Positions 21,790-33,022 of a stretch of DNA of 64,000 bases are shown in pieces; within the stretch, counting starts at the first letter, position 1; the number at the start of each line of letters is the position of its first letter. A program made the translations under genes and the position numbers. The stretch is from Zingiber officinale (Eukaryota; Streptophyta; Magnoliopsida; Zingiberales; Zingiberaceae): contig NC_055986.1 in NCBI RefSeq assembly GCF_018446385.1, positions 25,530,302-25,594,301 of the forward strand, given 5' to 3'. The notes under the pieces were generated by a model. It was not told where the DNA came from and did no database searches. It worked only from the letters and a program-made list of their open reading frames with translations.

Positions 21790-24134
21790 TGTTGGTTGCT
21801 ACTCGGAAAACCCAATGACTCCACTGTACAAAAATTTTGTACGTGATCTGAACCTTTCCTAGCTACCATGTGTTCTTTTAAGTTAAACCTGTATCTCCTG
21901 TGGAACTTAACACGTTTGATTCCAAGTTTAACTTATATGTTCTTTTAGGTTTAGATTTGGATCTCCTGCGGAACTTAACACGTTTGATCCAAATCACCTA
22001 GGTTATAAATTCAATTAAATATTAGTTTCCAAAATTGGCTTCCAGTACTGCATGGCGAGGCACTTGGCCTTCTTGGATATGGGAGCAACCACCACTGACT
22101 AGACAAAGCCTTTTAAGGAAAGTTAATATTTAATTTCCTTATATAACTCTAGGTTAACCAAAAGGAACAATCAAATCACAAGAGAAAAAGAAAGAGAACA
22201 CAACATCGAAATTAAATTCAAAAAACAAGATTCGAATGCCTCTTGTATTTGGTATTTATACAAAGAAAAATTAACTAGTATGATGCGGAAATTAAATACT
22301 AGTTATACCTCTTCCTTGTATGCTAAAAATCTCGAGATCTTCTGCCGTATCCCTCACCTCCTCTTGGACGTCGTGTGGGCGACGATCCTCCAAGACGAAC
22401 ACCACCCGGAAAACTTCTCCTCATTCTCTAGAATTCGGCCACCACCACCACAAAGGAGCAAAAGAGAGCAAAGGGAAGAGAGGGAGAGGGGCCGACCACT
22501 TGATGATCTCCAACAACACAATATTAATTGTTATGTTTTTCAAGGCCTCCCCTTCCCCCCTTTTTATATTAGTTTCCCAACGGAAAATTATGGAAAGAGT
22601 TTTATAAAAATTAGACTCATTCCTATTTCCTTTTAATTTTTTATTTTTCTTTCCTTTTAATTAATCAATTCTAGATTGATTTATTAATTAAACAACTATT
22701 TGTTGATGTTTAATTATTTGACCGGCCCCTTGCTTGGGCACCAAGCAAGGTGGCCGGCCATTTATTAAAAGGGAAAGAAAGGAAATTTTTTTATAAAATT
22801 TTAAAAGAAGAAAACTTCTAATAAAATTTTACAAACTCTTTTTTTTTATGTGGATATTAAAAGAAAATTTTTAAAATTTAAAACCAAGTTTTAAAATTTA
22901 AAACATCTCTAATAATATTTCTTTTTTAAAAGAAAGTTTTATAAATTTTACAACTCTCTTTTAAAACCTTGTGGCCTAATTTAAATTAGGAAAATTTTAT
23001 AAATTTTTAAAATATCTCTTTTTACAAATTGTAAATATCTGAGGAAATTTAAAAATTCAAAAACAACCTTCCTAATTTAAATATTGCGGTCGGCCCCCTT
23101 GCCCAAGGCAAGGGTCGGCCACTTCTAGAGAATATGTGGCCGGCCATTGCTTGGTCACCAAGCAATAAACCGACCCCTTCTTGGACACCAAGATAGGCTT
23201 TTCTTTGGATGGACTTGAGGCTTTATTGAGGTTACAACAGGGACCTAGAGGAGAAATTGGTTTTGGCCTTCCGATGAGCTTGAGTATCCCGTGCTCGCCC
23301 CGAACACACAACTCAAGTTCATCGATAATAACTCATTCCACTAGAGAGTTATTACCTCACTACCGCACCAATCCCAAATTACATTATGGGATCCTTCTTA
23401 TCATGAGTGTGTTAGTCTCTCTGTGTTTAAGATTACGAATGTCCACTAATTAAGTGAGTTACTGACAACTCATTTAATTAATATCTTAGTCCAAGAGTAG
23501 TACCACTCAACCTTATCATCATGTCGGACTAAGCCCACCTGTAAGGTTTAACATGATAATCCTTATGAGCTCCTCTTAGGGACATTCTCAACCTAGATTA
23601 CTAGGACACAGTTTCCTTCTATAATCAACAACACACACTATAAGTGATATTATTTCTCAACTTATCGGGCTTATTGATTTATCGAACTAAATCTCACCCA
23701 TTGATAAATTAAAGAAATAAATATCAAATATATGTGCTTGTTGTTATATTAGGATTAAGAGCACACACTTCCATAATAACTGTGGTCTTTTGTTCCTTTA
23801 TAAAGTCAGTATAAAAGAAACGACCTCTAATGGTCCTACTCAATACACTCTAAGTGTACTAGTGTAATTATATAGTTAAGATAAACTAATACCTAATTAC
23901 ACTACGATCTTCCAATGGTTTATTCCTTTCCATGTTGATCGTGAGCTACTGTTTATAATTTATAAGGTACTGATAACATGATCCTCTGTGTGTGACACCA
24001 CACACCATGTTATCTACAATATAAATTAATTGAACAACTACATTTATCATAAATGTAGACATTTGACCAATGTGATCCTTATTTCTAGATAAATGTTTAT
24101 ACCAAAAGCTAGGCTTTTAGTATACATCCTAACA
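21790..24134 (-). repeat. 3' LTR of element F
   Basis: On + it reads TGTTGGTTGCTACTCGG..TATACATCCTAACA. It contains an AT-rich array of AAAGGAAAGTTTTAAA-type units (22760-23060). It also has GC-rich islands with perfect hairpins at 22728-22750 (10-bp stem), 23096-23114 (8-bp) and 23146-23166 (9-bp), beside GGCCGGCC-type motifs. Short open frames here recur in the other LTR and are not genes. Confidence 0.93.
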
Positions 24135-24439
24135 ATCTCTCACTTATACTAAAAGACTAAGCTGCCATATCTGCTGCCATACATCTGAATCCCAACCTTT
24201 CAACATGCCCATCAAAAGCTCTTGCCTTAAGGGCCTTAGTGAAAAGATCTATAGGTCATCATCTGATGCAATCTATGCAGCAACAACTTTTCCTCGTTTA
24301 TACGATTTCTCGTATTGGGTGGTACTTGCGCTCTATTATGTTTACTTGCCTTATAGACTCATGGTTTCTTCGAGTTTGCTACTGCACCATTATTATTACA
24401 ATAAATTGTAATAATCTTTCGACAAACTAGAAATCATAT

Positions 24440-26640
24440 CTAACTCTATCTTGAGGTTATTGAATCATTCAGCTTTTGTGACTACCTCAGAGGCTTGCCA
24501 TATACTCAGCTTCTATGGTGGAGTCCAGAAAAATACCTATGCTTATCACTCTTCCATAGTTATGACTTTACCTCCTAAAGTAAACATAAAACCCCGAGGT
24601 TGACTTACTATTGTCCCTATCCGATTGGAAGTCAAAATCCGTGCAACCCACAGAGACCAAATTAACTGCCTTGTAAGCTAGCATATAATCTCAAGTGCCT
24701 TTAAGGTACTTCAATATATGCATTACTGCAGTCCAATGTCCTTGTCCAGGGTTACTTTGATATCTGCTAACTATGCCCTTGGTAAAACAGATTTCTGAAC
24801 TTGTGCATAGCATACATTAGGCTTCCGACAGCTGAAGCATAAAGAACTGCCTTCATTTCCTCTATCTCCTTTGATGTCTTCGGAGATATCTCTTTAGATA
24901 AAGCTACTCCAAGCCCAAAAGGTAAGAAACCTTTCTTGGAGTTCTGCATGCTTAAAATGAGCAAGGATTTTTTTCGATATATGAAGCTTGGGATAAGTAA
25001 AATATTCTTTTCTTGTGATCCCTTATTACTTTGATCCCAAAAATATATACATTCTCCCAAGTGCTTCATATCGAATTGTTTGGACAACCATACCCTTACT
25101 TCTGACAACACTTTGATATTGTTTCCAACTACCAAAAATGTTATCTATGTATAGTACAAGAAATACCACCACGTTTCCATCACACTTTTTGTATACACAA
25201 GACTTATCCGGTTACTAAATAAATCCATAGGTCTGGATTACTTTGATAAACCGGATGTTCCAAGACCTTGAAGCTTTGCCTCAGTCCATAGACTGATTGA
25301 GCTTGCACACAAGATGCTCTTTGCCCTTTGCAATGAACCCTTCTGGTTGCTTTATATGGATGTTTTCTTCAAGACTTCCATTAAGGAACGCTGTCTTGAC
25401 ATCCACTTGACAAATAGATAAAAGAATCCGGATAGACTTAAGCATGACTACCAGTGAAAAAGTTTCCTTTTTCATCAAGTCTTGCTTTGAAAGTTTCCAC
25501 CTTCCTGTCTTTCCATCTTTTCCTATTGTAGACCTATTTTCACTCACTGGCTTTTACACCATCTGGTGGTTCTACAAGCTTCCAGATTTGATTAGAATAC
25601 ATATATTCTAATTCTGTATTCATTGCTCTTTGCCAAGATGCTGCATCTTTATCTTGGAGTGCTTTATTATATGTCCGGGATCAGGCTCATGTTCATTTGA
25701 GATCAAGTCCAAAGATTTTTCCAAAACATGAATCTTTTAGGTTGTTTGACAACCCTCCCACTACGATGATGCACTGTCTATAATTGTGTATCAATTGTGA
25801 TACGTGTTGCAGTTTCTTGTGATGTTTCATCTTGTACAGTTGGTACTAGATTAGACGTGTCTTTTATTAAGAACAAATTTACTTATGGGCTTGTGGTTTA
25901 TTACATAGTCCTTTTCTAAAAATCGGTCATTGATTTTAACAATGACCTTCTGATTTTTTAAGACTATAAACCTACTTTCGTTTCTTTAGGATAACTCACA
26001 AACAAGTGAACTCCTGCCCAACTTATCAGTGTCTCTCATGTGCTAGACCATCCAAATCCGAATATGCTTCAGACTAGGCTTACGCCCATTCTGCAATTCT
26101 ATGGGAGTAGAGAGTTCTGACTTTAGAAGGTATTATGTTCACTTCTATTTGTAGTGTATATCCTTAAAACGAATTTGGTAATTAATTCATCATCAATCTA
26201 ATTATTTCCATAAGAGTCCTATACCTTTTTTCTACTACACCATTCTGTTGGGGTGTACTAGGTGCAGTTAGTTGGGATTGAGTCCCGACTTCTGATAAGT
26301 GACATCTAAATTGTCCCAAGAGGTATTTGCCACTACGATCTTACCATAGTGACTTGATACTTTTACTTTAACATTTCTCCGCATCAGCCTTGTACTCTTT
26401 GAACTAATCAAAACACTTAGTCTTGCGGCACATCAAGTAAATGTATTTGTATCTTGAATAGTTGTCTATAAAATAGACGAAATATTCGATACTAACTCTT
26501 GTCATAGGATCACACAAATCAGAATGAACCTATTCCAATGTATCTTTGGCTCCATACCCCTTATACTTAAAAGCTTCTCGGTTATTTTTCCTTCCAAGTA
26601 AGACTCGTAGGTTGGAAAGATTTCCACTACCAATGAACCC
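24440..26640 (-). pseudogene. Element F integrase, reverse transcriptase and RNase H remnant
   Basis: On the minus strand, in order: integrase core around 26640-26150 (a TPQQNGVVEKR-type phrase near 26250), RT from about 25560 (VDVKTAFLNGSLEE and QPEGFIAKGKEHLVCKL, 25281-25547) to 24767 (KHLGECIYF, MQNSKKGFLP, ASAVGSLMYA), then RNase H phrases (GHWTAVMHILKYLKGT) to about 24440. Many stops and frameshifts. The YxDD catalytic region near 25150-25280 is damaged and I could not read an intact motif. Non-functional; element F would need enzymes from another copy. Confidence 0.82.
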
Positions 26641-26649
26641 AAAAGTTCA

Positions 26650-28757
26650 TCAGCTACCAATGAATCCTACTCAAGTTAATATAACCTAGCCTTAGATGCC
26701 AAAGATATAATTGGTTCATTTTCGAAGGTTGCTTTCTCTTAAAGTTAGAAGATGTGTTACTAATTTCCATTTGTTGCATCGTGGGAGTTATTGGATTTAT
26801 AAATTGCCAACCAACGTACCAGAACAGATAACTTCCCTTTTTTTCTTAATAACAACTTTGTTATTAAAAGAGGCAGAATATCAAGTTCTTTGAATAGTTT
26901 AGAAACTGAAAACTAGTTCTTTCTAAACTTGGTACGTAAAGATAATTACTTAAAATCCATATTTTATTCTTATCAAAGGATAAACATCTCCCACTGCAAC
27001 AACTGACACTTTTACAGCAGTGCCCATGTAGACGGTGTTTTTATTTTCATTTAGTTGTCGGGTTTCCTGGAACCCTGCAATGAATTGCGGACATGATTAA
27101 TGGCATCTATATCTACACTCCAGGTTCTGGTAGATAACACCACTAAACATGTTTCAACTAATGAATTAAATATACTTATATTGTTCTTAGTTCTAAGAAG
27201 ACAGTCTACCTTAATGTCCAAGTCTTATTTCCAATCATTACAATTGGGACTACTAAGTCTTTTCTATAGTATAACAACTAGGGAATTGACAAACATTTTA
27301 AATTCTAAGAATCACAAAAATATTTGGTCAAGATCAATTCTTTAAAATCCCCATGAATTTTGTATGCCACGATAGTGTGGACGTATACAAAATCAAAAAG
27401 GAGATTTTATCCATTAATTTTATTATCTTGTCAACTTTACTTTATGACGAATAAAATTAATAGTTGATCTGTCTTTGATCAAATATTTGGTCAAAACTTT
27501 TTGAATTTAAAATAAAATTGATTCCTTAAATAATATTATTTAAATTCACCAACACCTCAAACACCGTGAATTTTACATGCCACGATAGTGTGGACGTATA
27601 CAAAATTTAAACATTTGTAAGAGGAGGGTTTTACCCATTAATTATCTTGTCAATAAATCTTTATGACAAAATAAAATTACCTCAAACACTGTGAATTTTG
27701 TATGCCACGATAGTGTGGACGTATACAAAATCAAACATTTGTAAGAGGAGTTTTTAATTTTATTATCTTGTCAACCTATTTATTTGACAAATTAATAGTT
27801 GGTTTTCTTCGGTCACACAAATAATAGCAGTGACTCCGATGGGGAGGATACTATTAGACGTGCCTAAGTGTATACCATTACTTGACACTAAGTCCATTAA
27901 TAAGATTGTGCCCTTTCCGATGGGGAAGATCACACGCTCTTAATTAACTTCCTATAGTCATCCAAAATGAAAGTTTAATCTAGTGATCCGCAAACAAGCT
28001 CATCCGATATGGAGGAAGGCACTCAGAGCCAACGCGCAAGCTTGTTGCATCACTTACAAACCAGTAATGGAGACCGTGGAATTCATTAAAATAAATTCCT
28101 CTCCCACTTAGTTATTTAAAGTGAGGAATTTTGATGAAGCTAGCCTACTAAATATGTACACTAACATTCACACACAACACAATATAAAAGCAATAAATAG
28201 AAAAACTAATTTTCAACTATTATGGCTTTTATCTATTGTTGTCCTCCGTGTGTCGTCATCCCTAGCTGCTGCCATCATTGGCCACCGCCACCGGGTCTAG
28301 TTGTCGCATCCATCTTGCTCCTTGTTCCGCTGTGCCACTCTGATCCTCAAAAGCTTCCACGCCTTGCAAGATTCGATCCGCAACATAAATAGAATTTTAC
28401 ATTTTTTGATCCTATATTCCTCGAAGGAATGTACATGTAAACTAGATCGAACATAAAATAAAATTTACATCCATCGATCCTATATTCCATAAAAGGAATG
28501 TACATGTATCTCGATAAAAAAAAATAAAATCCTAATAAAACTAAATACAGCTCCTGCTGTATTTTATAATACAATCATGCACACATAATAAATGTCCTTG
28601 ACATGTCCAAGGGTCCAATCACACACATAATAACTATAAGCCATAATAGTTGGATTCTGCATCCACAAAGTTAGCACATCCTACTATTAACCTGCCTAAA
28701 TTATGTATGACATGTGCATAATTAAACTAATACCAAATACACAGAGGCAAAACCCTA
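26650..28757 (-). other. Element F non-coding interior (gag lost), repeat-rich
   Basis: No gag or protease could be recognised. Instead there are internal repeats: three copies of a hairpin unit (27353-27731, listed separately), a ~80-bp-spaced phrase CCGATGGGGARGAT near 27836, 27918 and 27998, and a duplicated ~70-bp block around 28376-28440 and 28449-28515 (GATCCTATATTCC..GGAATGTACATGTA). Short open frames here lack domains. Confidence 0.65.
27353..27731. repeat. Triplicated conserved hairpin in element F
   Basis: Three near-identical ~38-bp copies at about 27353-27392, 27571-27609 and 27691-27731. Each has outer arms ATTTTGTAT / ATACAAAAT (TTTTACAT in copy 2) and an inner CCAC-GATAGT-GTGG stem-loop. 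Copies 2 and 3 are preceded by CCTCAAACAC-GTGAA and followed by ACATTTGTAAGAGGAG. Conservation is higher than in the surrounding degenerate sequence. Confidence 0.85.
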
Positions 28758-28769
28758 GCTCTGATACCA
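28758..28769 (-). promoter_or_regulatory. Primer-binding site of element F (tRNA-iMet)
   Basis: The minus strand reads TGGTATCAGAGC two bases inside the LTR at 28772. It fixes the element's orientation and identifies the right LTR as the 5' LTR. Confidence 0.92.
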
Positions 28770-28771
28770 AT

Positions 28772-31113
28772 TGTTGGTTGCTACTCGGAAAACCCAATGG
28801 CTCCACTGTACAAAAATTTTGTACGTGATTTGAACCTTTCCTAGCTACTATGTGTTCTTTTAAGTTAAACCTGTATCTCTTGCGAAACTTAACACGTTTG
28901 ATTCCAAGTTTAACTTATATATTCTTTTAGGTTTAGATTTGGATCTCCTGCGGAACTTAACACGTTTGATCCAAATCACCTAGGTTATAAATTCAATTAA
29001 ATATTAGTTTCCAAAATTGGCTTCCAGTACTGCATGGAGAGACACTTGGCCTTCTTGGATATGGGAGCAACCACCACTGACTAGACAAAGCCTTTTAAGG
29101 AAAGTTAATATTTAATTTCCTTATATAACTCTAGGTTAACCAAAAGGAACAATCAAATCACAAGAGAAAAATAAAGAGAACACAACATCGAAATTAAATT
29201 CGAAAAATAAGAATCGAATGCCTCTTGTATTTGGTATTTATACAAAGAAAAATTAACTAGTATGATGCGGAAATTAAATACTAGTTATACCTCTTCCTTG
29301 TATGCTAAAAACCTCGAGATCTTCTGCCGTATCCCTCGCCTCCTCTTGGACGTCGTGTGGGCGACGATCCTCTAAGACGAACACCACCCGGAAAACTTCT
29401 CCTCCTTCTCTAGAATTCGGCCACCACCACCACAAAGGAGCAAAAGAAAGCAAAGGGAAGAGAGGGAGAGGGGCCGACCACTTGATGATCTCCAACAACA
29501 CAATATTAATTGTTATGTTTTTCAAGGCCTCCCCTTCCCCCCTTTTTATATTAGTTTCCCAACGGAAAATTATGGAAAGAGTTTTATAAAAATTAGACTC
29601 ATTCCTATTTCCTTTTAATTTTTTCTTTTTCTTTCCTTTTAATTAATCAATCCTAGATTGATTTATTAATTAAACAACTATTTGTTGATGTTTAATTATT
29701 TGACCGGCCCCTTGCTTGGGCACCAAGCAAGGTGGTCGGCCACTTATTAAAAGGGAAAGAAAGAAAATTTTTTTATAAAATTTTAAAATAAGAAAACTTC
29801 TAATAAAATTTTACAATTTTTTTTTAATGTGGATATTAAAAGGAAAGTTTTAAAATTTAAAACCAAGTTTTAAAATTTAAAACATCTCTAATAATATTTC
29901 TTTTTTAAAAGAAAGTTTTATAAATTTTACAACTCTCTTTTAAAACCTTGTGGCCTAATTTAAATTAGGAAAATTTTATAAATTTTTAAAATCTCTATTT
30001 TTACAAATTGTAAATATCTGAGGAAATTTAAAAATTCAAAAACAACCTTCCTAATTTAAATATTGCGGTCGGCCCCCTTGCCCAAGGCAAGGGCCGACCA
30101 CTTCTAGAGAATATATGGCCGGCCATTGCTTGGTCACCAAGCAATGAATCGGCCCCTTCTTGGACACCAAGATAGAATTTTCTTTGGATGGACTTGAGGT
30201 TTTATTGAGGCTACAACAGGGACCTAGAGGAGAAATTGGTTTCGGCCTTCTGATGAGCTTGAGTATCCCGTGCTCGCCCCGAACATACAACTCAAGTTCA
30301 TCGATAATAACTCATTCCACTAGAGAGTTATTACCGCACTACCGCACCAATCCCAAATTACATTATGGGATCCTTCTTATCATGAGTGTGTTAGTCTCCC
30401 TGTGTTTAAGATTACGAATGTCCACTAATTAAGTGAGTTACTGACAACACATTTAATTAATATCTTAGTCCAAGAGTAGTACCACTCAACCTTATCATCA
30501 TGTCGGACTAAGTCCACCTGTAAGGTTTAACATGACAATCCTTATGAGCTCCTCTTGGGGACATTCTCAACCTAGATTACTAGGACACAGTTTCCTTCTA
30601 TAATCAACAACACACACTATAAGTGATATCATTTCCCAACTTATCAGGCTTATTGATTTATCGAACTAAATCTCACCCATTGATAAATTAAAGAAATAAA
30701 TATCAAATATATGTGCTTGTTGTTATATTAGGATTAAGAGCACACACTTCCATAATAACTGTGGTCTTTTGTTCCTTTATAAAGTCAGTATAAAAGAAAC
30801 GACCTCTAATGGTCCTAGTCAATACACTCTAAGTGTACTAGTGTAATTATATAGTTAAGATAAACTAATACCTAATTACACTACGATCTTCCAATGGTTT
30901 GTTCCTTTCCATCTTGATCGTGAGCTACTGTTTATAATTTATAAGGTACTGATAACATGATCCTCTGTGTGTGACACCACACACCATGTTATCTACAATA
31001 TAAATTAATTGAATAACTACATTTATCATAAATGTAGACATTTGACCAATGTGATCCTTATTTCTAGATAAATATTTATACCAAAAGCTAGGCTTTTAGT
31101 ATACATCCTAATA
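28772..31113 (-). repeat. 5' LTR of element F
   Basis: Nearly identical by eye to the LTR at 21790-24134. Its outer end reads CCTAATA instead of CCTAACA, a point change in the terminal CA/TG dinucleotide. Scattered substitutions and small indels separate the pair, suggesting fairly recent insertion. Confidence 0.93.
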
Positions 31114-31118
31114 GTCAA

Positions 31119-33002
31119 GTCTCAGATAAATTAGGACCCAAATCCGACAAGTGCTACTTTATAGGATATCCCAAGGAAACTAAGGGATATTACTTCTACA
31201 TTCCCAGTCAACACAAGATAGTTGTGGCAAAGACTGGAGTCTTTCTAGAAAGGGACTTTGTTTCTAGAAAGACTAGTGGGAGTACATTCGATCTTGAAGA
31301 AGTTCAAGATGAGGATCCTAGCACTGAAGCCTCGATGGAAGTTGAACTGGAACCACAAAGTGTTGTGGATGATGTTGTTCCACAAAGAGTTGAGGAACAA
31401 CAACCAGTTCAAGTAGACATACCTCTTCGCAGGTTTGATAGGGTATGTCGTCAGCCTGAGAGATACTCATTTCTCTTGTCTGACCATGATGACATTGTGC
31501 TCATAGAGGATGAGCCTACCACCTATCAGGAAGCTGTGATGAGATCAGATTCTGAGAAATGGCTAGAAGCCATGAGATCCGAAATGGAATCCATGTACAC
31601 CAACCAAGTATGGACTTTGGTTGATCCACCTGAAGGGGTAAAACCCATAGGGTGTAAGTGGGTCCTTAAGAGAAAGACTGACATGGATGGACTTATCTAT
31701 AAGGGTCGCTTGGTAGCTAAAGGTTTCAAGCAGATTCATGGTATTGACAATGATGAAACCTTTTCACCAGTAGCGATGTTTAAGTCCATTCGAATCATAC
31801 TTGCTATTGCAGCTTACCACGATTACGAGATCTGGCAGATGGATGTCAAAACCGCATTTCTAAATGGAAACCTACTCGAGGATGTATACATGACACAACC
31901 TGAGGGTTTTGTAGATCCAAAGCATACTAGCAGTGTTTATAGGTCCATTTATGGACTAAAGCAAGCTTCTCGGAGCTGGAATCTTCGATTCGATGATGCA
32001 ATCAAATAGTTTGGTTTCATCAAGAATGAAGATGAACCTTGTGTCTACAAGAAGGTTGTAGGGGACATAGTTGTCTTCCTCATATTGTATATGGATGACA
32101 TACTGCTCATTGGGAAAGACATCCCTTTGCTATAGTCTGTCAAGACTTGGCTAGGGACATGTTTCTCAATAAAGGACTTAGGTGAAGCATCCCGCATTCT
32201 AGGGATACAGATCTATAGAGATAGATCTAAGAGATTGCTTGGCCTAAGTCAGAGTACATACATTGACAAGGTACTCCTTCAGTTTGCCATGCAGAACTCC
32301 AAGAAGGGATTTCTGCCGATGTCACATGGCGTGAGTCTTTCGAAGACTCAAGGTCCCTCTTCTAGAGAGGAGAGAGACCGCATGGATCAGATCCCTTATG
32401 CCTCAGCCATAGGATCTATCATGTACGTCATGCTATGTACTCGACCTGATGTCTTGTATGCTTTGTACTTAAGAAGGACTAAAGAATATTTCTTGATATA
32501 TGGAGGCAATGATGAGCTAGCTGTAAAGGGTTACAGTGATGCTAGCTTCCAGACCGACCAGGATGATTATCGATCGCAGTCAGGGTTCATATTTTGCATT
32601 AATGGTGGTGCTGTGAGCTGGAAGAGTTCGAAGCAGGACACAGTAGCTGATTCTACGACAAAGGCCGAGTATATTGCTGCATCAGAGGCAGCAAAGGAGG
32701 CAGTTTGGATTCGCAAGTTCATCACTGAACTTGGGGTGGTTCCTAGCATCGCTGACCCCATTGAGCTCTATTGTGACAACAATGGAACTATAGCACAGGC
32801 GAAGGAACCTCGCTCACACCAGCGGACCAAACACATACTACGGCGCTTCCATCTCATTCGAGAGATCATCGAGAGAGGAGATGTGAAGATTTGCAGAGTA
32901 CCTACAGATGCTAACATCGCAGATCCCTTGACCAAGGCTTTGGCACAGAGGAAGCATGATGGTCACACTAGGTCATTGGGGCTTAGAGCCTACACTGATT
33001 GA
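31119..33002 (+). pseudogene. Element C reverse transcriptase-RNase H remnant
   Basis: Coding similarity resumes directly after the GTCAA duplication at 31114-31118, confirming that element F interrupted element C's integrase. The RT contains WQMDVKTAFLNGNLLEDVYM, QPEGFVDP, YGLKQASRSWN and the catalytic YMDD (32088-32099). The RNase H end includes SDASFQTD, SGFIFCINGGAVSWKSSKQ and ADPLTKAL, ending at TGA 33000-33002, 20 bp before the 3' LTR. In-frame TAG stops occur at 32007-32009 and 32133-32135, and a stretch between RPDVLYAL and YLRRTKEYF near 32460 is missing compared with family members. Non-functional. Confidence 0.9.
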
Positions 33003-33022
33003 CACTAGTGCTAGTGGGAGAT

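Larger units (their letters stand above)
21790..31113 (-). mobile_element. Ty1-copia element F (minus strand), complete but defective
   Basis: Two LTRs of nearly equal length (21790-24134, 2345 bp; 28772-31113, 2342 bp) flank a 4.6-kb interior. A perfect target duplication GTCAA occurs at 21785-21789 and 31114-31118. The PBS (28758-28769) is on the minus strand next to the right LTR, so the right LTR is the 5' LTR. A purine tract (minus AGTGAGAGAT) adjoins the left, 3' LTR. Integrase and RT-RNase H remnants lie in that order on minus. gag is not recognisable. RT phrases (DVKTAFLNGSLEE, QPEGFIAKG) are of the Tork/TAR-like type; the lineage is an inference. It sits inside the integrase of element C. 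Confidence 0.9.
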
